A stretch of 64,000 nt of DNA from Glaesserella australis (GTDB lineage Bacteria > Pseudomonadota > Gammaproteobacteria > Enterobacterales > Pasteurellaceae), in NCBI RefSeq assembly GCF_003260095.1, contig NZ_PTPX01000001.1:1-64000 (forward strand). The letters run 5' to 3'. The stretch's first letter is position 1; each line of letters begins with the position of its first letter. Shown piece after piece: positions 8,767 to 17,763 of this stretch. Under the pieces are notes generated by a model. It ran no database searches, had not been told where the DNA came from, and saw nothing but the letters and a program-made list of their open reading frames with translations. The translations under genes and the position numbers were made by a program.

Positions 8767-8970
8767 ATGAAAGCAATGACAAAAGTAATCACTGTATTAG
8801 CATTGGCGATTGGCTTATCAGCTTGTCATAATTTAAGTGAATCACAACGTAACACGGCAATTGGTGCAGCGATTGGCGGTGTGGCAGGTAACATGATTGG
8901 TAAATCAACAGGGGCGACACTCGGTGGTGCGGCACTTGGTGGTGTTATCGGTAGTCAAGTTGGTAAATAA
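8767..8970 (+). CDS. small glycine-zipper lipoprotein (OsmB-like)
   Basis: 67-residue secreted lipoprotein. The signal peptide ends with lipobox LSAC (Cys19), then a short linker HNLSESQRN. The mature part is a glycine zipper of repeated GxxxG-type spacing (AIGAAIGGVAGNMIGKSTGATLGGAALGG), predicted to insert in or pack against the membrane. The start at 8767 has an AGG ribosome-binding site 8 bases upstream; in-frame ATG codons at 8731 and 8755 would put charged residues ahead of the signal. It resembles OsmB and other glycine-zipper 2TM proteins. The role is unknown. It is flanked by its own terminator. Confidence 0.85.
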   Translation: MKAMTKVITVLALAIGLSACHNLSESQRNTAIGAAIGGVAGNMIGKSTGATLGGAALGGVIGSQVGK

Positions 8971-8987
8971 CCCTAAAAGTACTTTTT

Positions 8988-9025
8988 AAGCCGTTTGAAT
9001 TTTAGGTTCAAACGGCTTTTTCTTT
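8988..9025 (+). terminator. terminator after glycine-zipper lipoprotein
   Basis: Perfect 12-bp stem AAGCCGTTTGAA / TTCAAACGGCTT, a 7-base loop and a long T tract, 17 bases after the stop codon. Confidence 0.92.
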
Positions 9026-9079
9026 GCCTCCGATTTTGTTCTAGCGTAAAATCCAAACTTTCCCATTTCGGAGGTAAAG

Positions 9080-9190
9080 ATGAAGAAAATCGTATTGATG
9101 CTAGTTATCGCAAGCCTAGGTTTAACAGCTTGTGGCGTAAAAGGCCCACTCTATTTCCCAGAAAAAACAGAACAAACGCAAATACAATAA
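9080..9190 (+). CDS. lptM: small lipoprotein LptM (YifL-like)
   Basis: 36-residue lipoprotein preceded by a strong GGAGG ribosome-binding site. The signal peptide MKKIVLMLVIASLGLTAC ends in lipobox LTAC and is followed by the family hallmark GVKGPLYFP. In E. coli, LptM binds the LptDE lipopolysaccharide translocon and promotes its assembly. Here it lies just upstream of lysA; in E. coli yifL is beside dapF, so the link to diaminopimelate/lysine genes is retained. Confidence 0.9.
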   Translation: MKKIVLMLVIASLGLTACGVKGPLYFPEKTEQTQIQ

Positions 9191-9255
9191 GCGGTACGAT
9201 CTTGTAAATTTTTCACAAAATCTCACCGCTTGCAAACACAACTTGGATATTTTAA

Positions 9256-10506
9256 ATGGATCATTTTCACTATAAAAATCAACAACTTTTTGCAGAAGAT
9301 GTTGCAATTAACGACATCATCGCACAACACGGCACGCCCGCTTATATTTATTCTCGTGCCACATTAGAACGCCATTGGCATGCCTTTGATAACGCCTTTG
9401 GCGCACATCCGCATTTAATCTGCTTTGCGGTGAAATCTAACTCCAATATTGCGTTACTCAACATCATGGCTCGTTTAGGTTCTGGCTTTGATATTGTCTC
9501 GCAAGGCGAACTTGAACGTGTACTTGCCGCAGGCGGTGAAGCAAGTAAAGTGGTCTTTTCAGGGGTTGCCAAATCACATAGCGAAATCGCACGAGCCTTA
9601 GAAGTCGGGATTCGTTGTTTTAACGTGGAATCGGTTTCTGAATTAAAACGCATTAATGAAGTGGCAGGGCAACTCGGCAAAATTGCGCCGATTTCTTTGA
9701 GAGTGAATCCAGATGTCGATGCGAAAACACACCCTTATATCTCCACAGGTTTAAAAGAGAATAAATTTGGCGTTAGCGTTAAAGAAGCGCGTGAAGTTTA
9801 TCGCTTTGCCAAAACCTTACCGAATGTAAAAATCACGGGAATGGATTGCCATATCGGCTCACAGCTCACGGAATTACAGCCGTTTTTAGATGCAACAGAT
9901 CGCGTGATTGTGTTGATGGAACAGCTAAAAGAAGACGGTATTGAGCTACACCACATTGATTTAGGCGGCGGCTTAGGCGTGACTTATACTGATGAAACTC
10001 CTCCACATCCAACAGAATATACAGCGGCATTACTGGATAAACTCAAAGCTTATCCAAATCTTGAAATCATTTTAGAGCCAGGGCGAGCGATTACCGCTAA
10101 TGCAGGTATTTTAGTCACCAAAGTTGAATATATTAAACAGAATGAAGATCGTCATTTTGCCATTGTGGATACAGGCATGAACGATATGATTCGCCCTGCG
10201 CTTTATGAAGCTTATATGCAAATTATTGAAGTAAACCGACCGCTTGCAGCCGAAAAAGCGGTTTATGATGTGGTTGGTCCGATTTGCGAAACCTCAGATT
10301 TCCTTGGCAAACAGCGTGAATTAGCTATTTCAGAAGGCGATTTAATCGCCGTTCGTTCTGCAGGGGCTTATGGTGCAACCATGTCATCAACCTACAACTC
10401 TCGTCCACAAGCGGTAGAAATTATGGTTGATGGCAACAAGGCTCACTTAATCAAAGCTCGAGCCAGCTTTGAAGAATTATGGCGTTTAGAAAAATTGCTA
10501 CCGTAA
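9256..10506 (+). CDS. lysA: diaminopimelate decarboxylase
   Basis: PLP-dependent enzyme that converts meso-diaminopimelate to L-lysine, the last step of lysine synthesis. The 416-residue fold-type III protein has the PLP-lysine motif CFAVKSN near the N terminus, the SGFDIVSQGEL segment, the phosphate-binding DLGGGLGV and EPGRAITANAG, and the C-terminal catalytic GPICETSDF. It probably shares a transcript with lptM. No lysR-type regulator is adjacent. dapF, which makes its substrate, is in the same window at 19.5-20.3 kb. Confidence 0.97.
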   Translation: MDHFHYKNQQLFAEDVAINDIIAQHGTPAYIYSRATLERHWHAFDNAFGAHPHLICFAVKSNSNIALLNIMARLGSGFDIVSQGELERVLAAGGEASKVVFSGVAKSHSEIARALEVGIRCFNVESVSELKRINEVAGQLGKIAPISLRVNPDVDAKTHPYISTGLKENKFGVSVKEAREVYRFAKTLPNVKITGMDCHIGSQLTELQPFLDATDRVIVLMEQLKEDGIELHHIDLGGGLGVTYTDETPPHPTEYTAALLDKLKAYPNLEIILEPGRAITANAGILVTKVEYIKQNEDRHFAIVDTGMNDMIRPALYEAYMQIIEVNRPLAAEKAVYDVVGPICETSDFLGKQRELAISEGDLIAVRSAGAYGATMSSTYNSRPQAVEIMVDGNKAHLIKARASFEELWRLEKLLP

Positions 10507-10528
10507 AACCATAATGATTTGGAATATT

Positions 10529-10642
10529 CCTCTCTCAGCCTTCGGTAGCTCCCCGCAAGCAGGGGGAGCGAATGGTTAGAGATGTTTAAAAAATTTTCCT
10601 TCCCCCGTTTACGGGGGAAGGTGCCCGAAGGGCGGAAGAGGG
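10529..10642. repeat. 114-bp nested inverted-repeat element
   Basis: The lysA-gst gap holds a compact element with imperfect inverted ends (CCTCTCTCAGCCTTCGG at the left, the complement of CCTCTTCCGCCCTTCGG at the right). Between them are two perfect hairpins: GCTCCCC / GGGGAGC (10548-10569) and an 11-bp stem CCTTCCCCCGT / ACGGGGGAAGG (10598-10621). It encodes nothing. It looks like a non-autonomous, MITE-like or REP-like repeat; its copy number elsewhere is not visible from this window. Confidence 0.7.
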
Positions 10643-10688
10643 AAAATGTATACCCTCTTAATTATCTTAATCAAATAGGAAACTGGTT

Positions 10689-11306
10689 ATGAAACTTTAT
10701 TATCTCCCAGGCGCTTGCTCATTCGTTCCTCATACCGCATTAGAATGGATTGGCGAACCTTACGAAGCAGAAGCAGTAAATCACGCAAAAATCAAATCAC
10801 CTGAATACCTTGCCTTAAACCCACAAGGTGCTGTGCCACTGTTGGTTGATGGTGATTTTGTGTTATCACAAAACATTGCCATTTTAACCTACCTTGATAG
10901 CCTTCACCCTGAAGCAAAATTGTTTGGTAGCAATACTGCTCAAGACAAAGCAAAAGCGATGCGTTGGTTATCGTTCTTCAATTCAGATGTGCATAAAGCC
11001 TTTGTGCCGCTTTTCCGTGTACCACCTTATGCGCAAGGTAACGACGCTTTAACCGCAGAAATTCGCCAAAATGCGGCTGAAAATGTGTTAAGAATGTTAG
11101 AAATTGCTAATGATCACCTTGAACACCACGCTTTCTTTGGTGAGCGTCTTTGTGTTGCAGATATATATCTTTATACGATGTTAGGCTGGTGTAAAAAATT
11201 AGGCTTAGATGTAAGCCACTTAACGCATTTTAAATCATTTATTGAACGTGTCGAAGCGGATAAGGCGGTAGATTCGGTACGTGTACAAGAAGGATTAAAA
11301 TCTTAA
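10689..11306 (+). CDS. glutathione S-transferase, beta class
   Basis: The 205-residue cytoplasmic protein resembles E. coli GstA throughout. Features are N-terminal [11 protein letters not shown] with the beta-class cysteine at residue 9, the glutathione-binding [10 protein letters not shown] and [11 protein letters not shown], and the C-terminal helical domain with [10 protein letters not shown] and [11 protein letters not shown]. It conjugates or reduces with glutathione; the natural substrate is unknown. It stands alone between a repeat and a paired-uptake-signal hairpin. Confidence 0.92.
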   Translation: MKLYYLPGACSFVPHTALEWIGEPYEAEAVNHAKIKSPEYLALNPQGAVPLLVDGDFVLSQNIAILTYLDSLHPEAKLFGSNTAQDKAKAMRWLSFFNSDVHKAFVPLFRVPPYAQGNDALTAEIRQNAAENVLRMLEIANDHLEHHAFFGERLCVADIYLYTMLGWCKKLGLDVSHLTHFKSFIERVEADKAVDSVRVQEGLKS

Positions 11307-11319
11307 TCTTATCAAAAGA

Positions 11320-11377
11320 ACAAGCGGTTAGATGACGTATGTATTTTGCAAAAAATATCTCGTATCTGACCGCTTGT
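11320..11377. terminator. inverted pair of uptake signals, probable bidirectional terminator
   Basis: ACAAGCGGTTAGAT and ATCTGACCGCTTGT face each other 30 bases apart, between the convergent gst and tnaB genes. Each arm is an Apl-type DNA uptake core. The arms can form a stem of about 14 bp with one mismatch, and T-rich sequence follows, fitting the known use of paired uptake signals as terminators in Pasteurellaceae. Confidence 0.7.
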
Positions 11378-11381
11378 TTAT

Positions 11382-12599
11382 TTAGCCTTTAAATATTGGC
11401 AACATGTTGAACATTGTTAAGAAGTGGAATGTAGCCACTAGAATTCCAAAGAGAATTAAAGCGACTACCATAAAAGAACCACCACAGGCGATAAATCCTT
11501 GCTGGTTCGGGTTTTGTTGGCGGACTTTATAAACCAAAATGGCTGGGATAATACACGTCCAAATGGTTGCTACAGCGCCCGCATAGCCAATCGCTTTTAA
11601 GAACCCAAATGGGAATAACACCGATAAAACTAGCGGTGGAAGGAAGGTGACTAGCCAACTTTTTGTTCTGCCTGCTTTGCTGTTCTCAAATTTGAAGAAA
11701 TCGGCTAAGAAGTCAAATACCCCTAATCCTACACCGATAAAAGATGAAAGAATTGCTGCCATTGAGAAGGCATTTAACGCCTGTTTGATATGTGGTGAAT
11801 CAATCACGCCACCTAAGGTTTTTAATAACACATCAATGTTACCATCACTGGCAATAATTGGGGCAAATTGGTCTCGAGGTAAGTTACCGAAAATACTTAA
11901 GATCCAAACGAGATAGAGAAATAAGGAAATCAAGGTACCATATAAAATGGCTCGAGACGCTTTTTTCTCCTCGCCATAATAGGCTCGCATTGATGAAACA
12001 GAGTGGTGATAACCAAAGGATGTGAGAGCGACTGGTAACATCATCATCGCATATTTAGTATATTCCGATGTTTCACTTTTTGCTGTGTCAAATAAGGTAT
12101 CTAGGCTGATATTGCTGGTTAAGCCAAAAATACTAAAGGTAAAGCTCAATACCATGAATACGATTAAAATCACAGAAATGCGGTCAACAGCTCGAGTGGA
12201 ATGCCAAACAAAAGCACCAAAAACTAACACAAACAGAATAGATGCAATTTTACTGTCTAGCCCAAGCAGATCTTGCAAAATCAAACCTGATGAGGTGATA
12301 TAAGCGTAAAGCAAAATTCCACCAACGAAATAGACTGCTAGATTGTTAATCAGATTCACTTGATTTCCTAAAACCGCTTTCGTCACGGTGTTGAATGAAG
12401 CGCGAAGATCATACTGTTTATAAGACTCTAACAGCATCCAGCCTGATAAGGTCATCATAATCATGGTGAGTAGCATCACCAAAATTGTCCATATCGTCCA
12501 AGCTCCAGCACCTGCACTTGGTAAGCCAAGCATACCTGCACCAACGCAGACGCTCGCAATAATACAAGCACCGCCAAAGACTGAAGGTTGTTTACTCAT
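11382..12599 (-). CDS. tnaB: tryptophan-specific permease of the aromatic amino acid family
   Basis: 405-residue inner-membrane transporter of the HAAAP family with about 11 hydrophobic segments. The N-terminal GGACIIASVCVGAGMLGLPSA signature is diagnostic for Mtr/TnaB/TyrP. It lies 47 bases downstream of tnaA on the same strand, the E. coli tnaCAB order, so tryptophan import coupled to tryptophanase is the most likely role. By sequence alone, tyrosine (TyrP) or Mtr specificity cannot be excluded. Confidence 0.88.
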   Translation of the reverse strand: MSKQPSVFGGACIIASVCVGAGMLGLPSAGAGAWTIWTILVMLLTMIMMTLSGWMLLESYKQYDLRASFNTVTKAVLGNQVNLINNLAVYFVGGILLYAYITSSGLILQDLLGLDSKIASILFVLVFGAFVWHSTRAVDRISVILIVFMVLSFTFSIFGLTSNISLDTLFDTAKSETSEYTKYAMMMLPVALTSFGYHHSVSSMRAYYGEEKKASRAILYGTLISLFLYLVWILSIFGNLPRDQFAPIIASDGNIDVLLKTLGGVIDSPHIKQALNAFSMAAILSSFIGVGLGVFDFLADFFKFENSKAGRTKSWLVTFLPPLVLSVLFPFGFLKAIGYAGAVATIWTCIIPAILVYKVRQQNPNQQGFIACGGSFMVVALILFGILVATFHFLTMFNMLPIFKG

Positions 12600-12646
12600 A
12601 ATGTTTTCCTTTTTGATAAGGTGGGCATTTACCCACCTTGGCTAAA

Positions 12647-14065
12647 TTAGTCCACTTCTTTCAGTAATGCAGTGAAGTGTCTTAACACTTTTGGCTCATA
12701 GCTGAAAGTTAGTCCTTTGATATTATGGATATTTTCTTTCACTTTTTGGAATGCTTCAATAATAAAATCCATATGTGTTTGAGTATAAGTAGCACGTGGA
12801 ATGGTTAAGCGTAACAATTCTGCAGGGCAAGGCAATTGTTTACCTGTTTTTGGATCACGTCCAAGTAGGAAAGAACCAATTTCTACCGCACGAATGCCGG
12901 CGACTTTGTAGAGCTCACAAGCAAGGGCTTGGGCTGGGAACTGTTCTGCGGGAATATGTGGTAATAATTTGCCTGCATCAACGAAAGCAGCGTGTCCGCC
13001 AGCTTGCTGGCAAGTAATACCAATAGCTTCTAAACCATCCACCAAATATTGTACTTGGTTAATACGATAGGCAAGCCAATCTTGACGCATACCGTCTTTC
13101 AAGCCGACAGCTAAACGCTCCATCGCCCCGCCTTCTAAGCCGCCATAGGTTGGGAAACCTTCTTGCACAACACAAAGCGAGCGACATTCAGTATAGACAT
13201 CAAAGAAACGTTCGTCTTTAAAGCAGAGTAATCCACCCATTGGCACCATAGCATCTTTTTTCGCCGACATCGCCAACATATCGGCATATTTATAGCTTTC
13301 GTAGGTGATTTGTTCGATCGTCCAATCTTTGTAGGCGTCTTCACGTTGTTGGATAAAATAAGCATTTTCGGCAAAGCGAGCAGAGTCCATGACCACTGGA
13401 ATATCATATTTTTGTGCAATGTTGTACATCCCTTTCATATTCGCAATCGACACGGGCTGCCCGCCTGCTGAGTTGCAAGTAATGGTACAGACAATATAAG
13501 GTACATTGTTTGGACCTGCCTCTAAAATGGCTTGCTCTAATTTTTCGAGATCGAAGTTGCCTTTAAAATCGGCTCTTGCACTGGTATCAAAGGCTTCTTT
13601 GATGTACGTATTTTTGACAGTACAGCCATTAATTTGGCTATGACCTTGGGTGGTATCAAAGAAATAGTTAGAAATTACCACCATTTTTGAGCGATCTAAG
13701 CCTTTTTCTTGCTCCCGTTTTTTAATCAGCACAGGAATGTAAATTTGCTCTGCACCACGTCCTTGGTGGGTTGGAATGGTATATTGATAACCAAAGATCT
13801 CTTTAACCGCATTGGCTAAGGCGTGATAACTACGGCTGCCACTATAAGCCTCATCGCCACGCAACATAGCGGCTTGCATATCTTGTGTGACTGCGCCTGT
13901 GCCACTATCGGTGAGTAAATCAATAAAAATATCTTCACTATCTAATAAAAACGGATTCATGCCTGCTTTAACAATCGCTTGTTCACGATATTCTCGAGTG
14001 GTGCGTTTAACCGGTTCAATCACACGAATGCGGAAAGGTTCTGGTAAATGTTTGAAATTTTGCAT
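12647..14065 (-). CDS. tnaA: tryptophanase
   Basis: PLP-dependent beta-eliminating lyase that splits L-tryptophan into indole, pyruvate and ammonia. The 472-residue protein matches E. coli TnaA end to end (471). The PLP lysine is in the [12 protein letters not shown] segment, the cofactor region has [12 protein letters not shown], and substrate-side elements [11 protein letters not shown] and [11 protein letters not shown] are intact. The strain should therefore be indole-positive if the operon is expressed. It lies 68 bases after the leader peptide gene tnaC, and expression is likely controlled by CRP and by tryptophan-dependent ribosome stalling. Confidence 0.98.
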   Translation of the reverse strand: MQNFKHLPEPFRIRVIEPVKRTTREYREQAIVKAGMNPFLLDSEDIFIDLLTDSGTGAVTQDMQAAMLRGDEAYSGSRSYHALANAVKEIFGYQYTIPTHQGRGAEQIYIPVLIKKREQEKGLDRSKMVVISNYFFDTTQGHSQINGCTVKNTYIKEAFDTSARADFKGNFDLEKLEQAILEAGPNNVPYIVCTITCNSAGGQPVSIANMKGMYNIAQKYDIPVVMDSARFAENAYFIQQREDAYKDWTIEQITYESYKYADMLAMSAKKDAMVPMGGLLCFKDERFFDVYTECRSLCVVQEGFPTYGGLEGGAMERLAVGLKDGMRQDWLAYRINQVQYLVDGLEAIGITCQQAGGHAAFVDAGKLLPHIPAEQFPAQALACELYKVAGIRAVEIGSFLLGRDPKTGKQLPCPAELLRLTIPRATYTQTHMDFIIEAFQKVKENIHNIKGLTFSYEPKVLRHFTALLKEVD

Positions 14066-14133
14066 AATAAAATCCTTACACCAAAGTTATTTGGTGGCTT
14101 AAATGAATAACAAATTGAAATAAAAGAAAAAAG

Positions 14134-14220
14134 TTAAGCGACAGGATTTAATGGAAAGAAAAAGGAAAGTTTATGATCGAGATTAAACCACCGACTAAGT
14201 AAGATTGTAGAGACTCTCAT
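14134..14220 (-). CDS. tnaC: tryptophanase leader peptide TnaC
   Basis: 28-codon ORF with a strong ribosome-binding site (AAGGAG, 6 bases before ATG). It contains RWFNLDHKLSFFFP, in which Trp11, Asp15 and Pro23 keep the E. coli spacing of Trp12, Asp16 and Pro24, the residues needed for tryptophan-induced ribosome stalling. In E. coli the proline is the last residue before a UGA stop. Here five more residues (LNPVA) precede a UAA stop. The leader lies 68 bases upstream of tnaA. In E. coli, stalling at the stop codon blocks Rho; with this geometry stalling may happen at elongation or at Pro26. Confidence 0.92.
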   Translation of the reverse strand: MRVSTILLSRWFNLDHKLSFFFPLNPVA

Positions 14221-14273
14221 ATTAGACTCCTTACAGGACTTATGGAAAAATCTGAGCTACTAAGATGAGTCAA

Positions 14274-14335
14274 ATGGTAACAAAATGAGATGATTTCGTG
14301 TAAGTTTTTTTGTGTAAAATGTGAGCATTATCACA
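14274..14335 (-). promoter_or_regulatory. tna promoter with CRP site
   Basis: A perfect CRP core TGTGA-TAATGC-TCACA lies at 14320-14335 (read on the minus strand). Downstream are a weak -35 TTACAC (14298-14303) and -10 TACCAT (14274-14279) with an 18-base spacer. This would place the CRP centre about 60 bases before the start of transcription, the usual class I position, and leave about 47 bases of leader before tnaC. The CRP site is directly visible; the -35/-10 assignment is inference. Confidence 0.82.
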
Positions 14336-14433
14336 AAATATTTTTACATAAATTTTCTTATAACAAGTCTTAATCAAGCGGTTAGTTTCGCTTAAGAATT
14401 TGCAAATTTTTAAACATAACTTACCGCTTGTCT

Positions 14434-15282
14434 TCATATCGTATCAGCCAAATAAGCCTTAAGATTCGCCATTTCCCTTTTCGCATCGGCAACGCCTAAA
14501 TCATACATCGCCTGAATTTTAACCGGGTCTTTTTCAATTCGTTTAATTGCTAGGGTTTGAGATGGGCGAATCACAAAAATCTTACCTTGTTGTTGCTGTT
14601 TAATCACATCTTCCACACAGGCGTTGTAATTGGTATGACGATTATTTAAGGCATCGACTAATTTCGGATATTTACGATAAAACAGTTTACTCAGCCAAGG
14701 GCTAGAGGGCGTTTTACGGTAATCAAGTGGACGAGTTAATATCACAATGATTTTATCATAGCCAAGCGCTTGGCATTGCGCTAAAGGAATACTGTCAGCA
14801 ATACCGCCATCAAGATATTTTTTGCCATTCACTTCTACAATATTTGAAACATAAGGCATTGCCGATGTTGCTCGTAAGGTTTCCATTTGGGCAAAGGGAT
14901 CGGTAATTTTATGATATTCCGCTTCACCTGTTTCGATATTGGTGAGAGTCGCATAAAAATCAATATTAGCTTGTTTATAAGCTTCGTTATCAAAAGGATC
15001 AAGGGTATATGGTATTTCGTAGAAGCCAAAATCTTTGTTTACAATGTTGCCTGTGGTGATAAAGCTTTTAAAACCGAGAAAACGTGGGTCATTAAGGTAT
15101 TTCAAGTTATAACGCAACACACGCCCAGGTTGTTTTGATGGATAATTCACCCCAAACAACGCCCCCGCGGATACGCTCACAATGCCGTCGATATGAATAT
15201 GTTCATCCATAAACACATCTAGCACCCCTGCGGTAAATAGCCCTCGCATTGCTCCGCCTTCTAATACTAATCCAATTTTCAT
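14434..15282 (-). CDS. patatin-like phospholipase family protein
   Basis: 282-residue protein with the patatin (RssA/YjjU-type) catalytic plan: oxyanion loop EGGAMRGLF near residue 8, nucleophile elbow SVSAGA near residue 38, and the aspartate motif YLDGGIADSIP near residue 155. The elbow begins with Ser-Val-Ser rather than the common Gly-x-Ser. It is likely a cytoplasmic acylhydrolase, similar to E. coli YjjU, with unknown substrate. No secretion signal or toxin neighbours are present. A pair of facing uptake signals lies just downstream (14376-14437). Confidence 0.87.
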   Translation of the reverse strand: MKIGLVLEGGAMRGLFTAGVLDVFMDEHIHIDGIVSVSAGALFGVNYPSKQPGRVLRYNLKYLNDPRFLGFKSFITTGNIVNKDFGFYEIPYTLDPFDNEAYKQANIDFYATLTNIETGEAEYHKITDPFAQMETLRATSAMPYVSNIVEVNGKKYLDGGIADSIPLAQCQALGYDKIIVILTRPLDYRKTPSSPWLSKLFYRKYPKLVDALNNRHTNYNACVEDVIKQQQQGKIFVIRPSQTLAIKRIEKDPVKIQAMYDLGVADAKREMANLKAYLADTI

Positions 15283-15391
15283 TGTGTGACCTTTTTGAAA
15301 AATGATATTGCTATTCTAACGGTTTCAGACACTTTTTGAGAGTTTATTTACCAATATTGAGTGAATTTTTGATCGGTGTAGAAAATGATTA

Positions 15392-16120
15392 CTACAACTT
15401 ATCTAACTTAGCATCAAGAGATATCGCTAATTTCATTTCTATAGGAACTTTTTTATCTATAACCACTTCTGCCTTATACACCAACGTTTTAACGCCTTTT
15501 TCTAATGCTTCATTAAACAGCATTGCATATTTTGCATCGATCTGTTTTGCCACTTCAAAGCGTTCAATACCTGTGTGCAAAATCGCAAAGAAAATCACCG
15601 CTTGTTGCCCCTGTTGAGCGATTGTGGTGAGTTCTCGCAGATGTTTTTGTCCACGTTCGGTTTTTGCATCAGGGAACATTCCTACGCCATTGTCGGTAAG
15701 CAGTGTGGTCGATTTTACTTCCACAAAGCAGTCGCTCAACCCTTGTTGTTTCAGCTGAAAATCAATGCGACTATTTTCTTCGCCATATTTTTGTTCAGGC
15801 AAAATAGTGTGATAGTCGGCAAGTTCGGTGATCCATTTGTTTGCTAGAGCTTCAGCAACAAGCTGATTGGCTCGTTGGGTATTGACGCAGATAAAATGCC
15901 CTGCTTGCGTTTGGGTGAGTTCCCAAGTGTGAGCATATTTGCGTTTGGGGTTGTCGGAAGTTGAAAACCATACGGTATCACCAGCATTGGCACAGCCTGT
16001 CATCGCCCCTGTGTTTGGGCAGTGAACGGTAATTTGTTCGCCGTTTGGCAGTTGAACATCGGCTAAAAAGCGTTTGTAACGTTGGATTAAAATGCCTGAT
16101 GAGAGTGGTGGGAAGATCAT
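15392..16120 (-). CDS. sfsA: DNA-binding/sugar fermentation stimulation protein SfsA
   Basis: 242-residue SfsA family protein. Recognisable parts are the OB-like N-terminal region ([24 protein letters not shown]) and the C-terminal nuclease-like fold with the EVKSTTLL and [16 protein letters not shown] signatures that carry the PD-(D/E)XK-type residues. E. coli SfsA was linked to maltose gene expression with CRP*; a nuclease role is suspected but unproven. A perfect 24-bp inverted repeat lies 20 bases upstream of the start codon. Confidence 0.95.
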   Translation of the reverse strand: MIFPPLSSGILIQRYKRFLADVQLPNGEQITVHCPNTGAMTGCANAGDTVWFSTSDNPKRKYAHTWELTQTQAGHFICVNTQRANQLVAEALANKWITELADYHTILPEQKYGEENSRIDFQLKQQGLSDCFVEVKSTTLLTDNGVGMFPDAKTERGQKHLRELTTIAQQGQQAVIFFAILHTGIERFEVAKQIDAKYAMLFNEALEKGVKTLVYKAEVVIDKKVPIEMKLAISLDAKLDKL

Positions 16121-16139
16121 TTGTTTTTTCCGTAAAGTC

Positions 16140-16228
16140 GTAGGGACACACTGCGTGTGTCCGTTTCATAATTTTTTCTATATTCTTGAAATATATCTAT
16201 TTTTCGGACACACGCAGTGTGTCCCTAC
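16140..16228. repeat. GTAGGG...CCCTAC intergenic repeat, copy B
   Basis: Perfect 24-bp inverted repeat: the left arm starts GTAGGGACACACTGCGTGTG (16140-16163) and the right arm is its exact complement (16205-16228), around a 41-base AT-rich centre. Each arm is itself part palindromic (ACACGCAGTGTGT). It lies between the divergent sfsA and mutY. It shares its ends and the CACTGCGTGTGTCCG core with copy A at 2545. Confidence 0.9.
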
Positions 16229-16340
16229 GATCAATGTTTATAATAATGTATTTAAAACAATCGTAAAAATTTTGCAAAATTTTAGCGAAATTTCACCGCT
16301 TGCGATACTATGCAACGTTTTTAACGTGTAATGAATTTCT

Positions 16341-17486
16341 ATGAAAAAAGAAAAAAACGAATTCCCTTTGGCTCAATCGTCCGTTGATGCCCCTTTTGCG
16401 AAAAGCGTGTTGGCGTGGTATCAGCAGTATGGGCGTAAGCATTTACCGTGGCAGCAGAATAAAACCTTGTATGGTGTGTGGCTGTCGGAAGTGATGTTGC
16501 AACAGACGCAGGTGGCGACAGTAATTCCCTATTTTGAGCGGTTTGTGGAGCGGTTTCCGACTGTGGTGGATCTGGCGAATGCGTCCCTTGATGAAGTGTT
16601 GCATTTGTGGACGGGGTTGGGCTATTACGCTCGGGCGAGAAATTTGCATAAGGCGGCACAGCAAATTCGTGATGAATTTGGGGGCGAGTTTCCGACCGAT
16701 TTTGCTGATGTGTTGGCGTTGTCGGGCGTAGGCAGAAGTACCGCTGGGGCGGTTTTATCGTCTGTGTTGAACGCTCCGCACCCAATTTTAGACGGCAATG
16801 TGAAACGGGTGCTGTCTCGCTATTTTGCGGTGCAAGGCTGGGCGGGTGAAAAGGCGGTGGAAAATCAGTTGTGGGATCTGACCGCTTCCGTTACGCCAAC
16901 TTCGCAAGTGGCGGACTTTAATCAGGCGATGATGGATTTGGGGGCGATGATTTGTACTCGCACCAAGCCGAAATGTTCTCTTTGCCCGATTGAAAATCGC
17001 TGTCAGGCGAATGCAAAACAGGCGTGGGCGGAATTTCCAGCGAAAAAACCGAAAAAAGCGTTACCTGAAAAGCAGGGCTATTTTTTGATTTTAAAGCAAG
17101 GCTCGAAAGTGTTGTTGCAACAGCGTGAAGCCAAAGGTTTGTGGGGCGGGCTTTATGTGTTTCCGCAGTTTGACAGCTTGGACGCTCTCAAGCGGTCGGT
17201 TTCGGGTAAAAATGTGCAATTAACCCAACTAATTGCTTTTCGCCACACATTTAGCCATTTTCATTTGGATATTTATCCGATTTTGGCGGAACTTAATTTG
17301 CCAGAAAATGCCGAAATCCTACCGCTTGGCGTAGCGGAAAAGCAGGGAAATTATCGTTTGTCTGTATCTTCAACAGCGGATTATTGGTATGATTTAACTC
17401 AACCTAGCGAAGTCGGCTTAGCAACGCCGATCAAGCGTATTTTAGATGAATTAACTTTGACATTAGGACAGAAAAATGGCTCGTAA
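16341..17486 (+). CDS. mutY: adenine DNA glycosylase
   Basis: Removes adenine mispaired with 8-oxoguanine. The 381-residue protein has the catalytic Glu segment [11 protein letters not shown], the helix-hairpin-helix [12 protein letters not shown], the catalytic Asp in [11 protein letters not shown], and the iron-sulfur loop C-X6-C-X2-C-X5-C ([17 protein letters not shown]). A C-terminal NUDIX-like domain recognises 8-oxoG. Its end overlaps yggX by 11 bases, a conserved arrangement. Both defend against oxidative damage. The local sequence is more GC-rich than the flanking genes. Confidence 0.98.
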   Translation: MKKEKNEFPLAQSSVDAPFAKSVLAWYQQYGRKHLPWQQNKTLYGVWLSEVMLQQTQVATVIPYFERFVERFPTVVDLANASLDEVLHLWTGLGYYARARNLHKAAQQIRDEFGGEFPTDFADVLALSGVGRSTAGAVLSSVLNAPHPILDGNVKRVLSRYFAVQGWAGEKAVENQLWDLTASVTPTSQVADFNQAMMDLGAMICTRTKPKCSLCPIENRCQANAKQAWAEFPAKKPKKALPEKQGYFLILKQGSKVLLQQREAKGLWGGLYVFPQFDSLDALKRSVSGKNVQLTQLIAFRHTFSHFHLDIYPILAELNLPENAEILPLGVAEKQGNYRLSVSSTADYWYDLTQPSEVGLATPIKRILDELTLTLGQKNGS

Positions 17487-17751
17487 CGTATTTTGTGCAT
17501 ATTTAAAACAAGAAGCCGAAGGTTTAGATTTTCAACTTTATCCTGGGGAATTGGGTAAACGTATTTTTGACAATATCAGTAAACAGGCGTGGGCGGAGTG
17601 GATTAAAAAACAGACAATGTTGGTCAATGAGAAAAAACTCAATATGATGAACCCTGAACATCGTCAGTTGCTTGAAACGGAAATGGTGAATTTTCTGTTT
17701 GAAGGTAAAGATGTACATATTGAAGGTTATGTACCTGTAGATGCAAAATAG
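17476..17751 (+). CDS. yggX: probable Fe(II)-trafficking protein YggX
   Basis: 91-residue cytoplasmic protein of the YggX family ([30 protein letters not shown]...). It protects iron-sulfur proteins from oxidants and is thought to handle ferrous iron; the conserved N-terminal cysteine is Cys7. It overlaps mutY by 11 bases and is followed 12 bases later by mltC, the same mutY-yggX-mltC order as in E. coli. Confidence 0.96.
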   Translation: MARNVFCAYLKQEAEGLDFQLYPGELGKRIFDNISKQAWAEWIKKQTMLVNEKKLNMMNPEHRQLLETEMVNFLFEGKDVHIEGYVPVDAK

Positions 17752-17763
17752 TTGAGTTATCGT

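Noticed and set aside
15336..15617. 93-codon plus-strand ORF over the sfsA 3' end
   Set aside because: Antisense to sfsA for most of its length, no ribosome-binding site and no recognisable family.
16339..16785. 148-codon minus-strand ORF, Pro/Thr/Ser-rich
   Set aside because: It is fully antisense to the well-supported mutY gene, has no ribosome-binding site, and has the low-complexity composition typical of a shadow frame in a GC-richer gene.
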